A stretch of 41,345 nucleotides of DNA from assembly GCF_003946025.1 (NCBI RefSeq), contig NZ_RHNR01000021.1:1-41345 (forward strand), in the 5' to 3' direction. The notes under the pieces were generated by a model. That model did no database searches and was not told the DNA's origin. It saw only the letters and a program-made list of their open reading frames with translations. Numbering within the stretch: the first letter of the stretch is position 1; every line of letters begins with the position of its first letter. The DNA is from Lacticaseibacillus songhuajiangensis. Lineage in GTDB: Bacteria; Bacillota; Bacilli; Lactobacillales; Lactobacillaceae. Made by a program: the position numbers and the translations under genes. Of this stretch, positions 1-7,706 are shown one piece after another.

Positions 1-131
1 GCCGGCTGGAACGGTCCCCGCTAACGGAGTCCCTGTTCGCGAAGCTAATCTGCCCCAGGCCCGACCTTCGGTCGATTTTCATAGAAGCCATCCTTGCGGA
101 TGGTATTTTCAGCGCTTACGCTGACGGACAG
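1..131 (+). repeat. Structured dispersed repeat, left copy (truncated by window start)
   Basis: This stretch is the reverse complement of 41044-41181 at the other end of the window. The first 30 bases are identical between the copies. The next 40 or so differ at only about seven positions. Two further blocks, CATCCTTGCGGATG and CTTACGCTGACGGACAG, are also identical, while the sequence between them has diverged. Conserved blocks contain short hairpins such as CGACC-TTC-GGTCG and CATCC-TTGC-GGATG. No reading frame is conserved. I read it as an intergenic structured repeat family; its name and function are unknown to me. Confidence 0.75.
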
Positions 132-173
132 TATGACAATTGTGAAAACGGTGTAGAAAAGTAGGACGGACAA

Positions 174-182
174 TGCTAGAAT
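174..182 (+). promoter_or_regulatory. Probable extended -10 promoter of the gluP-yqgQ-glcK operon
   Basis: TGC-TAGAAT is an extended -10 element. No good -35 hexamer lies 17 bases upstream. It is placed about 57 bases before the rhomboid start codon. Confidence 0.4.
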
Positions 183-238
183 TTTAACGTTAGGCTTTTA
201 CGCTTTGTTGACATGGTTGGAATGAGGTGAGCGGATAG

Positions 239-904
239 ATGCGTGATCGACAACCCTTTGTGACCTACTTTTTCTTACTCGCCTGCGTCGCGATTTTCGC
301 AGTTGAGACCGTGATGGGTGGGTCAACCAGCACCGCCGTCCTGGTACGGATGGGTGCACGCTTTGCGCCGCTCGTGACCTTTGGTCAGTGGTGGCGGCTG
401 TTCACCGCGATGTTCTTACACATTGGGATTGTTCACTTAGCTGTGAACATGCTGACGCTGTGGTTTATCGGGCGAATGACCGAAGAGATTTTTGGCCACT
501 GGCGCTTTGCTGTCATCTTTATTGTGAGTGGCATCGTTGGGAACTACGCCGGGCTACTCTTTGCAAGTCGCAACGTGGTGGCCGCCGGGGCTTCGACCGC
601 ATTATTTGGGCTACTGGGCGCGTTCCTCATGATTGGGGACAATTTCCGGCATAATCCGGCAATCTCCGCGATGACCAAGCAGTTCCTGCTCTTAATTGGG
701 ATTAACCTACTGTTTGACATCACCCAAAGTGGCATTGATATTGCCGGCCACATTGGTGGGCTCATTGGTGGTTTTCTGATTGCTGGTGTCCTCGGGGCAC
801 CGCAAATCGGCCGAATTGCGCCGGTTAAACGCGTTATCATGGGCGTTGTTCTCGTGGTGGCGCCGGTACTGCTGTATTTTCTTGATGGAGGCGTCGGGTT
901 GTAA
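239..904 (+). CDS. gluP: Rhomboid family intramembrane serine protease
   Basis: Integral membrane protease that cleaves transmembrane substrates within the bilayer. The 221-residue protein is almost entirely hydrophobic with about six membrane segments. The catalytic serine lies in the GASTALFG motif (Ser119) and the partner histidine in GHIGGLIGGF (His171), the classical Ser-His dyad. It is much shorter than B. subtilis GluP (YqgP), which carries extra soluble domains, but this short form is usual in lactobacilli. The ATG is preceded by GAGGTGA at good spacing. Its stop codon overlaps the start of yqgQ (TAATG), and yqgQ-glcK follow, the same order as in Bacillus, so the gluP identity rests on both motif and context. 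Physiological substrate unknown. Confidence 0.9.
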   Translation: MRDRQPFVTYFFLLACVAIFAVETVMGGSTSTAVLVRMGARFAPLVTFGQWWRLFTAMFLHIGIVHLAVNMLTLWFIGRMTEEIFGHWRFAVIFIVSGIVGNYAGLLFASRNVVAAGASTALFGLLGAFLMIGDNFRHNPAISAMTKQFLLLIGINLLFDITQSGIDIAGHIGGLIGGFLIAGVLGAPQIGRIAPVKRVIMGVVLVVAPVLLYFLDGGVGL

Positions 905-1131
905 TGAATAATTTCAACGACATTCTCGAACTTTTGAAGAAGTACGGCACCTACATTCATCTCGGTGAACGCCTATACGACATGGAGCTTGCGGCCATTG
1001 AGATCGACCGGCTGCACGAGGCTGGTTTGATTGATAATGCCGTTTACGCGCGCGCTAAAATCGTTCTGAACCATGAACACGAGAAAGAGCTCAAGCACCC
1101 CCTGAAATTAACTAAGTGGAGGAAAGAATAG
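904..1131 (+). CDS. yqgQ: YqgQ family protein (DUF910)
   Basis: Small 75-residue soluble protein, mostly helical and rich in charged residues, with the family pattern YGTYIHLGERLYDMELAAIE. The family is conserved in Firmicutes between the rhomboid gene and the glucokinase gene; its function is not established, although it is often annotated loosely as nucleic-acid binding. It is translationally coupled to the rhomboid gene (one-base overlap) and its end carries the ribosome-binding site of glcK. Confidence 0.88.
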   Translation: MNNFNDILELLKKYGTYIHLGERLYDMELAAIEIDRLHEAGLIDNAVYARAKIVLNHEHEKELKHPLKLTKWRKE

Positions 1132-1133
1132 TA

Positions 1134-2096
1134 ATGACTGATAAGAAGCTGATTGGTGTTGACCTCGGTGGCACAACTTGTAAGTTTGCCATCATGACCG
1201 CTGAAGGTGAAATTCAGCAGCGTTGGAGTATTGACACCAACATTCTTGATGAAGGTAGCCACATCGTACCTGACATCATCGCAAGCATTAACGAGCACCT
1301 TGCGCTTTACAACATGAAACCAGAAGATTTTGCTGGTATCGGCATGGGGACTCCTGGTTCTGTTGACATCAAGGCCGGTACCGTTACTGGCGCGTTCAAC
1401 TTGAACTGGAAGAGCACGCAGTACGTTAAGCGCGACATCGAAAAGGGCACCGGCATCAACTTCACCGTTGATAACGATGCTAACTGCGCTGCCATGGGCG
1501 AACGCTGGCAGGGTGCCGGCGACAATGCCGATGACGTGATTGTCATTCCGCTGGGTACTGGTATCGGTGGCGGGATCATCGCCAACGGCACACTGCTGCA
1601 CGGTGTTGCCGGCTCAGCTGGTGAAATCGGCCACGTGGTCGTTGATCCTAACGGTTTCCTGTGCACCTGCGGGAACCACGGCTGCCTTGAAACCGTTGCG
1701 AGCGCAACTGGTGTTGTCCGTGTTGCCCGCCAGATGGCTGAAGAATACGCTGGCGACTCACAGTTGAAGCAGACACTGGACGATGGGGACGAAATTTCTT
1801 CCAAGCTCGTTTTCGACATGGCTAAGGACGGCGATCAGCTGGCTCTGGCTGTCGTTGACCGCGTGGCTTACTACCTTGGTTTTGCTTTGGCAAACCTGGG
1901 CAACACGCTCAACCCGAAGTACCTCGTTATCGGTGGCGGTGTGAGTGCCGCCGGCGACTTCCTGCTGACACGGGTGCAGAAGTACTTCAAGAAGTACACG
2001 TTCGAAAACGTGCGCAACACAACCAGCGTTCGTTTGGCAACCCTTGGTAACACTGCCGGTGTTATCGGTGCGGCGAGCCTCGCACGCGAAGCATAA
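1134..2096 (+). CDS. glcK: Glucokinase, ROK family
   Basis: Phosphorylates cytoplasmic glucose to glucose 6-phosphate with ATP, feeding glycolysis. The N-terminal phosphate-binding motif GVDLGGTTCKFAIM and the ROK zinc motif CTCGNHGCLE are both present, with the catalytic aspartate in DNDANCAAMGE. Length (320 residues) is normal. An upstream in-frame GTG at 1116 is possible, but the GGAGG at 1118-1122 places the start at ATG 1134. It follows yqgQ by two bases and precedes the rhodanese gene, so it is part of a four-gene operon. Confidence 0.93.
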   Translation: MTDKKLIGVDLGGTTCKFAIMTAEGEIQQRWSIDTNILDEGSHIVPDIIASINEHLALYNMKPEDFAGIGMGTPGSVDIKAGTVTGAFNLNWKSTQYVKRDIEKGTGINFTVDNDANCAAMGERWQGAGDNADDVIVIPLGTGIGGGIIANGTLLHGVAGSAGEIGHVVVDPNGFLCTCGNHGCLETVASATGVVRVARQMAEEYAGDSQLKQTLDDGDEISSKLVFDMAKDGDQLALAVVDRVAYYLGFALANLGNTLNPKYLVIGGGVSAAGDFLLTRVQKYFKKYTFENVRNTTSVRLATLGNTAGVIGAASLAREA

Positions 2097-2114
2097 TTCT
2101 GGGGAGGAATAACA

Positions 2115-2537
2115 TTGTTTGCAGCTAGCACGAGTAATTTTTTGACGATTGTCTGGGTTGTCATTGCGGCAATCCTGATCATTTGGGGCGGTAGTTGGCT
2201 TTACCGTTACTACATGACCAAGCGCTACAAGTCCGTTGGGGGTGAAATCGACCCTGAACAGTTCGAAACCACGATGCGCAAGGCGCAGGTCGTTGACCTG
2301 CGTGAAGCCACCGATTTCGACAAGGGGCACATTCTGGGTGCCCGCAACGTACCTTACACCCAGTTCAAGGAACGTGTCGGCGGCTTGCGCAAAGACATGC
2401 CTGTTTACATTTATGATGCAACGGGCGCACTCTCACTGCGGGCTGCAGGTAAGTTGAAGAAGCTGGGCTTCGACAAAATCTACTGGCTGAAGAACGGTTT
2501 TGACAACTGGTCTGGTAAGACCAAGTCCCGTCATTAG
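2115..2537 (+). CDS. Membrane-anchored rhodanese-like protein, catalytic cysteine absent
   Basis: An N-terminal hydrophobic helix (about residues 8-26) anchors a cytoplasmic rhodanese domain (about 45-135) with the typical VVDLREATDFDKGHILGARN and GFDNWSGK segments. The active-site loop that normally carries Cys reads IYDATGALSLRAA: aspartate stands where sulfurtransferases have the persulfide-forming cysteine. Sulfur transfer is therefore unlikely; a binding or scaffold role is my inference. From memory, lactobacillar YqhL-type proteins often look like this. Starts at TTG 2115 behind a strong GGGGAGG. Last gene of the glcK operon, followed by a perfect palindromic terminator. Confidence 0.82.
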   Translation: MFAASTSNFLTIVWVVIAAILIIWGGSWLYRYYMTKRYKSVGGEIDPEQFETTMRKAQVVDLREATDFDKGHILGARNVPYTQFKERVGGLRKDMPVYIYDATGALSLRAAGKLKKLGFDKIYWLKNGFDNWSGKTKSRH

Positions 2538-2545
2538 ACAGTACA

Positions 2546-2579
2546 AAAAGAACCTCGCGGCTAGCCGCGAGGTTCTTTT
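2546..2579. terminator. Bidirectional terminator between the rhodanese and DUF3042 genes
   Basis: Perfect 16-bp inverted repeat around a TA centre, with A-rich and T-rich outer arms, so it can terminate both convergent genes. Confidence 0.9.
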
Positions 2580-2594
2580 ATGTTTAGAATTGAA

Positions 2595-2774
2595 TTAGCC
2601 TTGGTGTGCGGCAAGGGACTTGCGAATTGCCTTGCGCCGGTTATCGTTAATCTGCTCAGCCTTTTCTTCAACTGGGTCAATGTAAGCCTTCTTAAAGGTG
2701 ACAACGCTAGCAGCAACGGCGGCAATGGTAGCAAGTGAGCCGAGGAAGAACCCGGCGGTAAACTTGTTTTTCAT
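2595..2774 (-). CDS. DUF3042 family small membrane protein
   Basis: 59-residue protein with one N-terminal membrane helix (FTAGFFLGSLATIAAVAASV) followed by a basic, charged tail (KKAYIDPVEEKAEQINDNRR). This matches DUF3042, a family found essentially in lactobacilli and relatives; function unknown. A longer frame extends upstream, but GGAGGG directly before ATG 2774 fixes the start. It is convergent with the glcK operon. Confidence 0.85.
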   Translation of the reverse strand: MKNKFTAGFFLGSLATIAAVAASVVTFKKAYIDPVEEKAEQINDNRRKAIRKSLAAHQG

Positions 2775-2948
2775 AGAGCTCCCTCCATTCAGGTGTGTTC
2801 TTTTTATTTGTATACTTGTATTGTAATACACACGTGAACAGAAAACGAGCAAAATGACGCCGTTTTCATTAAAAGTTTGTAAGTCAATTCACAACGACTG
2901 TGGTCTGCTGGTGACAGAACAATCGGTGTTTGTGGAAAGGAAATTAGC

Positions 2949-3875
2949 ATGGGGAATGACAAAATGGCAAAAGTGTTGATGATTGGCGGACCCACGGCAG
3001 TTGGGAAAACCGCACTAGCGGTGCACTTGGCGCAAAAGTTTAACGCGGTGGTCATTAATGCGGATGCCTTTCAGGTTTATCGCGGGATGGATATTGGCAC
3101 CGCCAAACCTACTGCAACCGAACAAAAGGCGGCGCCACACCGCCTGATTGATATTCTGGATCCGGATGCGCAATTCTCCGTAGCCGAGTTCATGACACTC
3201 GCAACACGCGAAATTGCGCAGGCACATGCCCAGGGTCGACTGCCGTTGTTGGTTGGCGGAACCGGTTTTTACCTCAACGCACTACGGTTAGGTTTGCCCC
3301 TGGGTGTTGCCGGTCAAACACCCGCGCGGGCACGCTGGCAGGATTTTGGTGATGCCCACGGCGCAGCGGCGTTGCATGCGGAACTAGAACGCCGCGATCC
3401 GGCAGCAGCAAAAGCGATCCCTGCAGGCAACAGTCGGCGCGTTATCCGCGCATTGGAAGTAATCGAGAACACGGGCGGTTTGTTTTCTGAGCAAGAACCA
3501 CCAGAGCCGCAATTTGATTGCCTGATTATTGGCCTGAGCACTGACCGGCAGCTGCTCTATGAACGCATTAACGAGCGGGTGGACGCCATGATGTCGGCCG
3601 GTCTACTAGATGAAGTGCGCCGCATTTACGCGCAGGTTGGACCTGGTGCACAGTCGCTAGCGGCGATTGGTTACAAGGAATTCATCCCGTATTTGCAGGG
3701 CAAGCAGACGCTGGCAGACGCTGTCGAACTCGTCAAACGCAACTCGCGCCGCTATGCCAAACGGCAACTCACGTATTTTCACAACCAGATGCCCGCAAAC
3801 TGGTTTGATTTGGTCCAGGCACCGCAGTCGCTCGCGCAGGTTGATCAACTCGTTGCCCAGTTTGCCGGTGAGTAG
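2949..3875 (+). CDS. miaA: tRNA dimethylallyltransferase
   Basis: Adds the dimethylallyl group to A37 of tRNAs reading UNN codons, the first step of ms2i6A formation, improving codon-anticodon pairing. The P-loop GGPTAVGKT is near the N-terminus, followed by the substrate segment NADAFQVYRGMDIGTAK (Ala-Phe replaces the common Ser-Met) and the C-terminal helical part with RRYAKRQLTYFHNQ. Length of 308 residues is typical. The start is the first ATG behind GGAAAGGAAAT; an ATG five codons downstream is possible. It lies upstream of glnRA, as in many Firmicutes, but glnR has its own promoter. Confidence 0.94.
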   Translation: MGNDKMAKVLMIGGPTAVGKTALAVHLAQKFNAVVINADAFQVYRGMDIGTAKPTATEQKAAPHRLIDILDPDAQFSVAEFMTLATREIAQAHAQGRLPLLVGGTGFYLNALRLGLPLGVAGQTPARARWQDFGDAHGAAALHAELERRDPAAAKAIPAGNSRRVIRALEVIENTGGLFSEQEPPEPQFDCLIIGLSTDRQLLYERINERVDAMMSAGLLDEVRRIYAQVGPGAQSLAAIGYKEFIPYLQGKQTLADAVELVKRNSRRYAKRQLTYFHNQMPANWFDLVQAPQSLAQVDQLVAQFAGE

Positions 3876-3955
3876 TGCTTCTCGCTAGCGACCGCCGTTC
3901 TGGATTCACCGTTGCAGTCAATTTGGTCTACGTTTAACTTACCAGTGAAAAGACG

Positions 3956-3977
3956 AACGATAAATGTCGTTTTTTTG
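3956..3977 (+). terminator. Weak terminator candidate after miaA
   Basis: AACGA and TCGTT form a 5-bp stem with a six-base loop, followed by a run of T. The stem is short, so this is tentative. Confidence 0.35.
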
Positions 3978-3996
3978 GAAAAGTTTTTGAATTTCG

Positions 3997-4013
3997 TGTC
4001 AGCTTTGCTGACA
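3997..4013 (+). promoter_or_regulatory. GlnR operator
   Basis: TGTCA-GCTTTGC-TGACA fits the GlnR/TnrA box TGTNA-N7-TNACA exactly and is itself an inverted repeat. It sits just upstream of the -35 of the glnR promoter. A weaker half-matching second box (TGACA-N7-TTGAA) overlaps the -35, reminiscent of the paired operators of Bacillus glnRA. Confidence 0.88.
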
Positions 4014-4020
4014 AAGACGG

Positions 4021-4049
4021 TTGAAGTGCCTCTGGGTGCCTGCTATACT
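4021..4049 (+). promoter_or_regulatory. glnRA promoter
   Basis: TTGAAG (4021-4026), a 17-base spacer and TATACT (4044-4049) preceded by TG at the extended position. It directly follows the GlnR operator. Confidence 0.85.
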
Positions 4050-4075
4050 AGGCACATGCTGAAGGAGGGATGGTC

Positions 4076-4432
4076 ATGGAAGACGATTATATTTTGCGTC
4101 GCCGGGCCGTTTTGCCGATTGGTACAGTGATGGAACTCACCACTTTGACCGCGCGTCAGATTCGCTACTACGAGCAGCAGGGTCTGGTGCACCCGCAACG
4201 GAATGCCGGCAACCACCGGATGTACTCGCTAAACGACGTGGATTCACTGCTTCGGGTCGTGAAGGACCGGGAAGCGGGGATGAGTTTGGCGGACATCAAA
4301 CGCGTTCGCAGTCGGCGGGAGCACCGTAGCCGCGAGTCCGATACTGATGCCCGCAAAGTGCTGCAGAACGAACTGCTTAACCAGTCGCCTTTTGCACCGC
4401 ATAATGACCGTCCGTTTGGCCAGGGTTTTTAA
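4076..4432 (+). CDS. glnR: MerR-type nitrogen repressor GlnR
   Basis: Represses glnRA and other nitrogen genes when glutamine is plentiful, after its C-terminal tail is contacted by feedback-inhibited glutamine synthetase. The 118-residue protein has a winged-helix MerR domain (PIGTVMELTTLTARQIRYYEQ, then RMYSLNDVDSLLRVV) and a short C-terminal tail ending NDRPFGQGF, as expected for the glutamine-synthetase sensing tail. ATG 4070 is only one base from the AAGGAGG, so ATG 4076 is preferred. It is followed by glnA after 49 bases. Confidence 0.93.
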   Translation: MEDDYILRRRAVLPIGTVMELTTLTARQIRYYEQQGLVHPQRNAGNHRMYSLNDVDSLLRVVKDREAGMSLADIKRVRSRREHRSRESDTDARKVLQNELLNQSPFAPHNDRPFGQGF

Positions 4433-4481
4433 CTGGGCGGTTTGTTGGTAGTTACTAGTCAGGAAGAGGAGAATAAAGTAA

Positions 4482-5822
4482 ATGGCACGCAAACAGTTTA
4501 CGGCTGATGAAATTCGTAAGAGTGTAGAGGAAGAGAACGTTCGCTTCCTGCGGTTGATGTTCACCGACATTAACGGCGTCATTAAAAACGTTGAGGTGCC
4601 AGTATCCCAACTTGAGAAAGTGCTGAACAACAAGGTTACGATGGACGGATCCAGTATCGATGGTTTCGTACGCATCGAAGAAAGTGACATGTTGCTCTAC
4701 CCTGATTTGTCCACTTACCTGATCTTCCCGTGGGGAAATGACCACGGCAAGGTTGCACGGCTTATTTGCTCCGTGCACACGGTTAACGGCGATCCCTTTG
4801 CCGGCGATCCCCGGAACAACCTCATTCGCATCCTCAAGGAAATGCAGGAAGACGGTTTTACCAGCTTCAACATTGGACCGGAACCAGAGTTCTTCCTCTT
4901 CAAGATGGACGAAAATGGTCAGCCAACCATCAAGTTGAACGATAAAGGTTCCTACTTTGATCTGGCGCCACTGGACATGGGTGAAAACTGCCGCCGGGAC
5001 ATTGTTCTGGAGCTGGAAAAGATGGGTTTTGAAGTTGAAGCTTCCCACCATGAAGTCGCACCTGGCCAACACGAAATCGACTTCAAGTATGCCAATGCCC
5101 TCGAGGCAGCCGACAACATCCAGACGTTCAAGCTGGTTGTCAAAACGGTTGCGCGCAAGCATGGCCTGTACGCTACCTTCATGCCGAAACCTCTTCACGG
5201 CATTAACGGTAGCGGGATGCACATCAACATGTCCTTGTTCCACAAGAACGGCAACGCCTTCTTCGACCCAGAGGGTGAAGAACAGTTGTCTGCCGATGCA
5301 ATGCACTTCCTGGCCGGTCTCTTGGACCACGCCCGTGCACTGACCGCCATCAACAACCCAATTGTGAACTCTTACAAGCGGCTGGTTCCGGGCTTTGAAG
5401 CCCCTGTTTACATCGCTTGGTCTGGTCACAACCGCTCCCCACTCATCCGTGTGCCAAGCGCCCGCGGTCTGTCTACCCGTTTGGAACTGCGGAGTGTTGA
5501 CCCAGCGGCTAACCCATATTTGGCGATTGCCGCAATTCTGGAAGCCGGCTTGGACGGCCTCGAGCAGAAGCTCGAACCTGAAGAAGCGGTTGACCGCAAC
5601 ATCTACCGGATGGCACCTACCGAACGGAAGGCCAACCACATTCAGGACCTGCCGAGCACCTTGCACAATGCCCTGAAGGCGCTGGATGGCGACGAAGTCA
5701 TTCAGGCTGCACTGGGTGACCACCTCTTCCACAGCTTCATGGACTCTAAGAGCATGGAATGGGCGGCATACCGCCAGCAGGTTAGTGAATGGGAACGTGA
5801 ACAGTACTTGGAATTGTACTAA
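4482..5822 (+). CDS. glnA: Glutamine synthetase type I (GSI-alpha)
   Basis: Condenses ammonium and glutamate to glutamine with ATP; a dodecamer in the cytoplasm. All core motifs are visible: [17 protein letters not shown], the ATP-binding [14 protein letters not shown], the glutamate-binding [13 protein letters not shown] and the C-terminal [16 protein letters not shown]. The adenylylation tyrosine context of GSI-beta enzymes is absent (NIYRMAP here), so control is by feedback inhibition and GlnR, as in Bacillus. Length 446 is typical. It is cotranscribed with glnR and ended by a strong terminator. Confidence 0.96.
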   Translation: MARKQFTADEIRKSVEEENVRFLRLMFTDINGVIKNVEVPVSQLEKVLNNKVTMDGSSIDGFVRIEESDMLLYPDLSTYLIFPWGNDHGKVARLICSVHTVNGDPFAGDPRNNLIRILKEMQEDGFTSFNIGPEPEFFLFKMDENGQPTIKLNDKGSYFDLAPLDMGENCRRDIVLELEKMGFEVEASHHEVAPGQHEIDFKYANALEAADNIQTFKLVVKTVARKHGLYATFMPKPLHGINGSGMHINMSLFHKNGNAFFDPEGEEQLSADAMHFLAGLLDHARALTAINNPIVNSYKRLVPGFEAPVYIAWSGHNRSPLIRVPSARGLSTRLELRSVDPAANPYLAIAAILEAGLDGLEQKLEPEEAVDRNIYRMAPTERKANHIQDLPSTLHNALKALDGDEVIQAALGDHLFHSFMDSKSMEWAAYRQQVSEWEREQYLELY

Positions 5823-5871
5823 TTACGTACGCGAGTGTGCCGTAATGCGATTAGCTCCTGAGCACTAACTT

Positions 5872-5914
5872 AAGAAAGGCCGTATTCCCTGAATTTGGGA
5901 GTACGGCCTTTCTT
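5872..5914. terminator. glnA terminator
   Basis: 18-bp stem (one G-U type wobble) with a seven-base loop; outer arms AAGAAAGGCC and GGCCTTTCTT make it work in either direction. Confidence 0.88.
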
Positions 5915-5954
5915 GGGTTAGGCGCAGGGAGCTGCGTTGCGGGACAGGTTGGTA

Positions 5955-5996
5955 GGCCGGTTCCTCACCATAACTCGGATTGGTCAGGAACCGGCC
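5955..5996. repeat. Long hairpin in the glnA-LCP gap
   Basis: GGCCGGTTCCT and AGGAACCGGCC form a perfect 11-bp stem. It continues inward after a C-C mismatch with ACCA/TGGT. There is no T-run after it, so it is not an obvious terminator. The rest of the 5823-6139 gap holds the glnA terminator and the LCP promoter; I see no gene. Confidence 0.6.
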
Positions 5997-6099
5997 GGCA
6001 TCGTTGCGCGCTGGTAGCATCGCAGTGGATCAATTTTTTGTCTAAAATGTTGCGAAATTATTGTGAAACACACTGACCGCCTAGTTTTGCGAGCGAGCA

Positions 6100-6108
6100 T
6101 GGTATACT
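6100..6108 (+). promoter_or_regulatory. Extended -10 promoter of the LCP gene
   Basis: TGG-TATACT with the TG motif lies 31 bases upstream of the start codon. The -35 region is poor. Confidence 0.55.
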
Positions 6109-6139
6109 GTTAGTAATTCTTTTCCGAGAGAGGTACGTC

Positions 6140-7186
6140 ATGGGACGATACGGACGGCGGGCGTTCCCGCGCCACCCAATTATAAACTTTCTGCTGACGG
6201 CTGTGATTGCCGTTGCCATCATCCTTGCCGCATACGGCTTCCGGATGTACGGTGATACGCGCAATGCTATTGACAACACGTTTCAGCAAATCGCTGGGCG
6301 GCGCAACGCCAGCGCCAAAATTAAGAACAACCAGCCTTTAACCTTCCTCCTGCTGGGAACCGACACTGGGGCCCTCGGGCGCAAGCAAAAAGGGAATTCT
6401 GACACGATGATTCTGGTCACGGTGAACCCCGAGACTAAGAAGAGCACGATGATTAGTATTCCGCGTGACACCTTGGCGAACATCCAAGATGGCAGCACGC
6501 GGAATTTGCAGAAGGTCAATTCCGCATACTTCCGCGGCGGGAACTCAATGGCGGTCAAAACCGTTGAGGACTTGCTCAACGTGTCGATTGACTACTACGT
6601 TACCGTCAACATGGGCGGCCTGTCCAAAATTGTGGACGCGGTCGGCGGGGTCGACGTGACGGTGCCGTTCTCCTGGAACGACACGGCACACGACGCTGGT
6701 ATTTTCAAGAAGGGACCAGCGCACTTGAACGGGAAGCGGGCGCTGCAGTTTGCCCGCATGCGCAAGCTTGATCCTGAAGGGGATTACGGCCGGCAAAAAC
6801 GGCAGCAGATGGTCATCAAGGCTGTCATGAAGAAGGTCTTATCGACATCTTCTGTGACGAACTACCAGTCGCTACTCAAGTCGCTGAAGGGTAACCTGCA
6901 GATGAACTTGACCTTCGATGACCTCGTGGCCATGGGCAGTAGCAACAAGTATCGCGCGGCGCTGGGTAACCTGAAGCGGGACACGCTGAAGGGGACCGGG
7001 GCGACGATTGATGGGGGTAGCTACCAGGTTGCCTCGACAACCGAGCTGCAGCGGGTGAGTGACCTGATTCACACCTCACTTGGTGAAAGCACCGTCACCG
7101 TCGATAACGCCGTCACCCGCGAAAATGCCAGCAACGTCAATTTTGATTGGAAGTCTGGATGGAACCCGACGTACTACATTTATTAA
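6140..7186 (+). CDS. LytR-CpsA-Psr (LCP) family cell-wall polymer ligase
   Basis: LCP proteins attach teichoic acids or capsular polymers from lipid carriers to peptidoglycan on the outer face of the membrane. The N-terminus is basic (GRYGRRAFPRH), then a membrane helix at about residues 15-36. The LCP domain follows with FLLLGTDTGALGR, the conserved SDTMILVTVN and SIPRDTLANI, DAVGGVDVTVP, and the arginine-rich ALQFARMRKLDPEGDYGRQ. Length (348) is normal. It is monocistronic between two terminators. Which polymer it transfers cannot be told from sequence. Confidence 0.92.
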   Translation: MGRYGRRAFPRHPIINFLLTAVIAVAIILAAYGFRMYGDTRNAIDNTFQQIAGRRNASAKIKNNQPLTFLLLGTDTGALGRKQKGNSDTMILVTVNPETKKSTMISIPRDTLANIQDGSTRNLQKVNSAYFRGGNSMAVKTVEDLLNVSIDYYVTVNMGGLSKIVDAVGGVDVTVPFSWNDTAHDAGIFKKGPAHLNGKRALQFARMRKLDPEGDYGRQKRQQMVIKAVMKKVLSTSSVTNYQSLLKSLKGNLQMNLTFDDLVAMGSSNKYRAALGNLKRDTLKGTGATIDGGSYQVASTTELQRVSDLIHTSLGESTVTVDNAVTRENASNVNFDWKSGWNPTYYIY

Positions 7187-7197
7187 GAAACCAAAAT

Positions 7198-7233
7198 GCG
7201 TGTGTTCACTATCAGGGAATGCACGCTTTTTTT
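7198..7233 (+). terminator. LCP gene terminator
   Basis: GCGTGTGTTC and GAATGCACGC form a 10-bp stem with two wobbles and a nine-base loop, followed by seven T. Confidence 0.85.
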
Positions 7234-7335
7234 GTGGACCAAAAGGGATTCAGCACGCACACTAGATTAATTGCGCTACCGAATCATTTGATCGACAGAG
7301 AAAGAACACGGGCTGAACTTTTTGTACTTTCAGGC

Positions 7336-7363
7336 TTGACATCCCCGTAAAAGGGTATATGAT
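7336..7363 (+). promoter_or_regulatory. his operon promoter
   Basis: TTGACA (7336-7341), 16-base spacer, TATGAT (7358-7363). Transcription would start near 7370 and run through the T-box leader. Confidence 0.85.
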
Positions 7364-7369
7364 GATAGA

Positions 7370-7677
7370 CATATTAAATGCAGATAAATATAATTAAGTT
7401 GTGATTAGAAACGCACGTTGCTTTAGGTGCAAAGAGAGTCCCGTTGATGAGAAGGGATCACCGCCCAATGTGCCCACGTCTATGAACTTGTTCGCTGAAT
7501 TGAGTAGGTGAGCACGCAGGAATTGCGTTACCATAGCTACCTTGCAGCAATCGCCGTCTGGCCGCTGCTGCATGGCAGTGTGAGGTCGGCATCGTGAGGT
7601 GACGACAAACAGAGGTGGAACCGCGATGAGTGAATCGCCCTCGATGAGTCTATTGACTTGTCGAGGGCGATTTTTTT
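7370..7677 (+). ncRNA. T-box leader of the histidine operon (specifier CAC)
   Basis: The leader couples transcription to uncharged tRNA. By hand folding, Stem I has a specifier-distal helix 7413-7420/7466-7473 and a second helix 7426-7429/7459-7462. Its AGAGAG and UCCC/GGGA apical hairpin (7433-7457) is typical of T-boxes. The triplet left in the specifier loop is CAC (7475-7477), followed by a purine, matching His and the operon. The T-box core is AGGTGGAACCGCG (7613-7625). The antiterminator pairs GAGG/CCUC and GCGAU/AUCGC around the UGGA bulge. The competing terminator is 7634-7644/7661-7671 plus seven T. The UGGA bulge does not match the C73 expected for tRNA-His. Confidence 0.9.
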
Positions 7678-7706
7678 GTCGCCGTGTTCGTGAAGGAGAG
7701 AAAGTC

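Noticed and set aside
3912..4130. Open frame before glnR
   Set aside because: It crosses the GlnR operator, the promoter and the glnR start; it is incompatible with those clear signals.
4455..5732. 425-residue open frame on the minus strand
   Set aside because: It is the antisense shadow of glnA; no ribosome-binding site and no family sequence. The same applies to long minus frames inside hisD, proA, xseA, priA and prkC.
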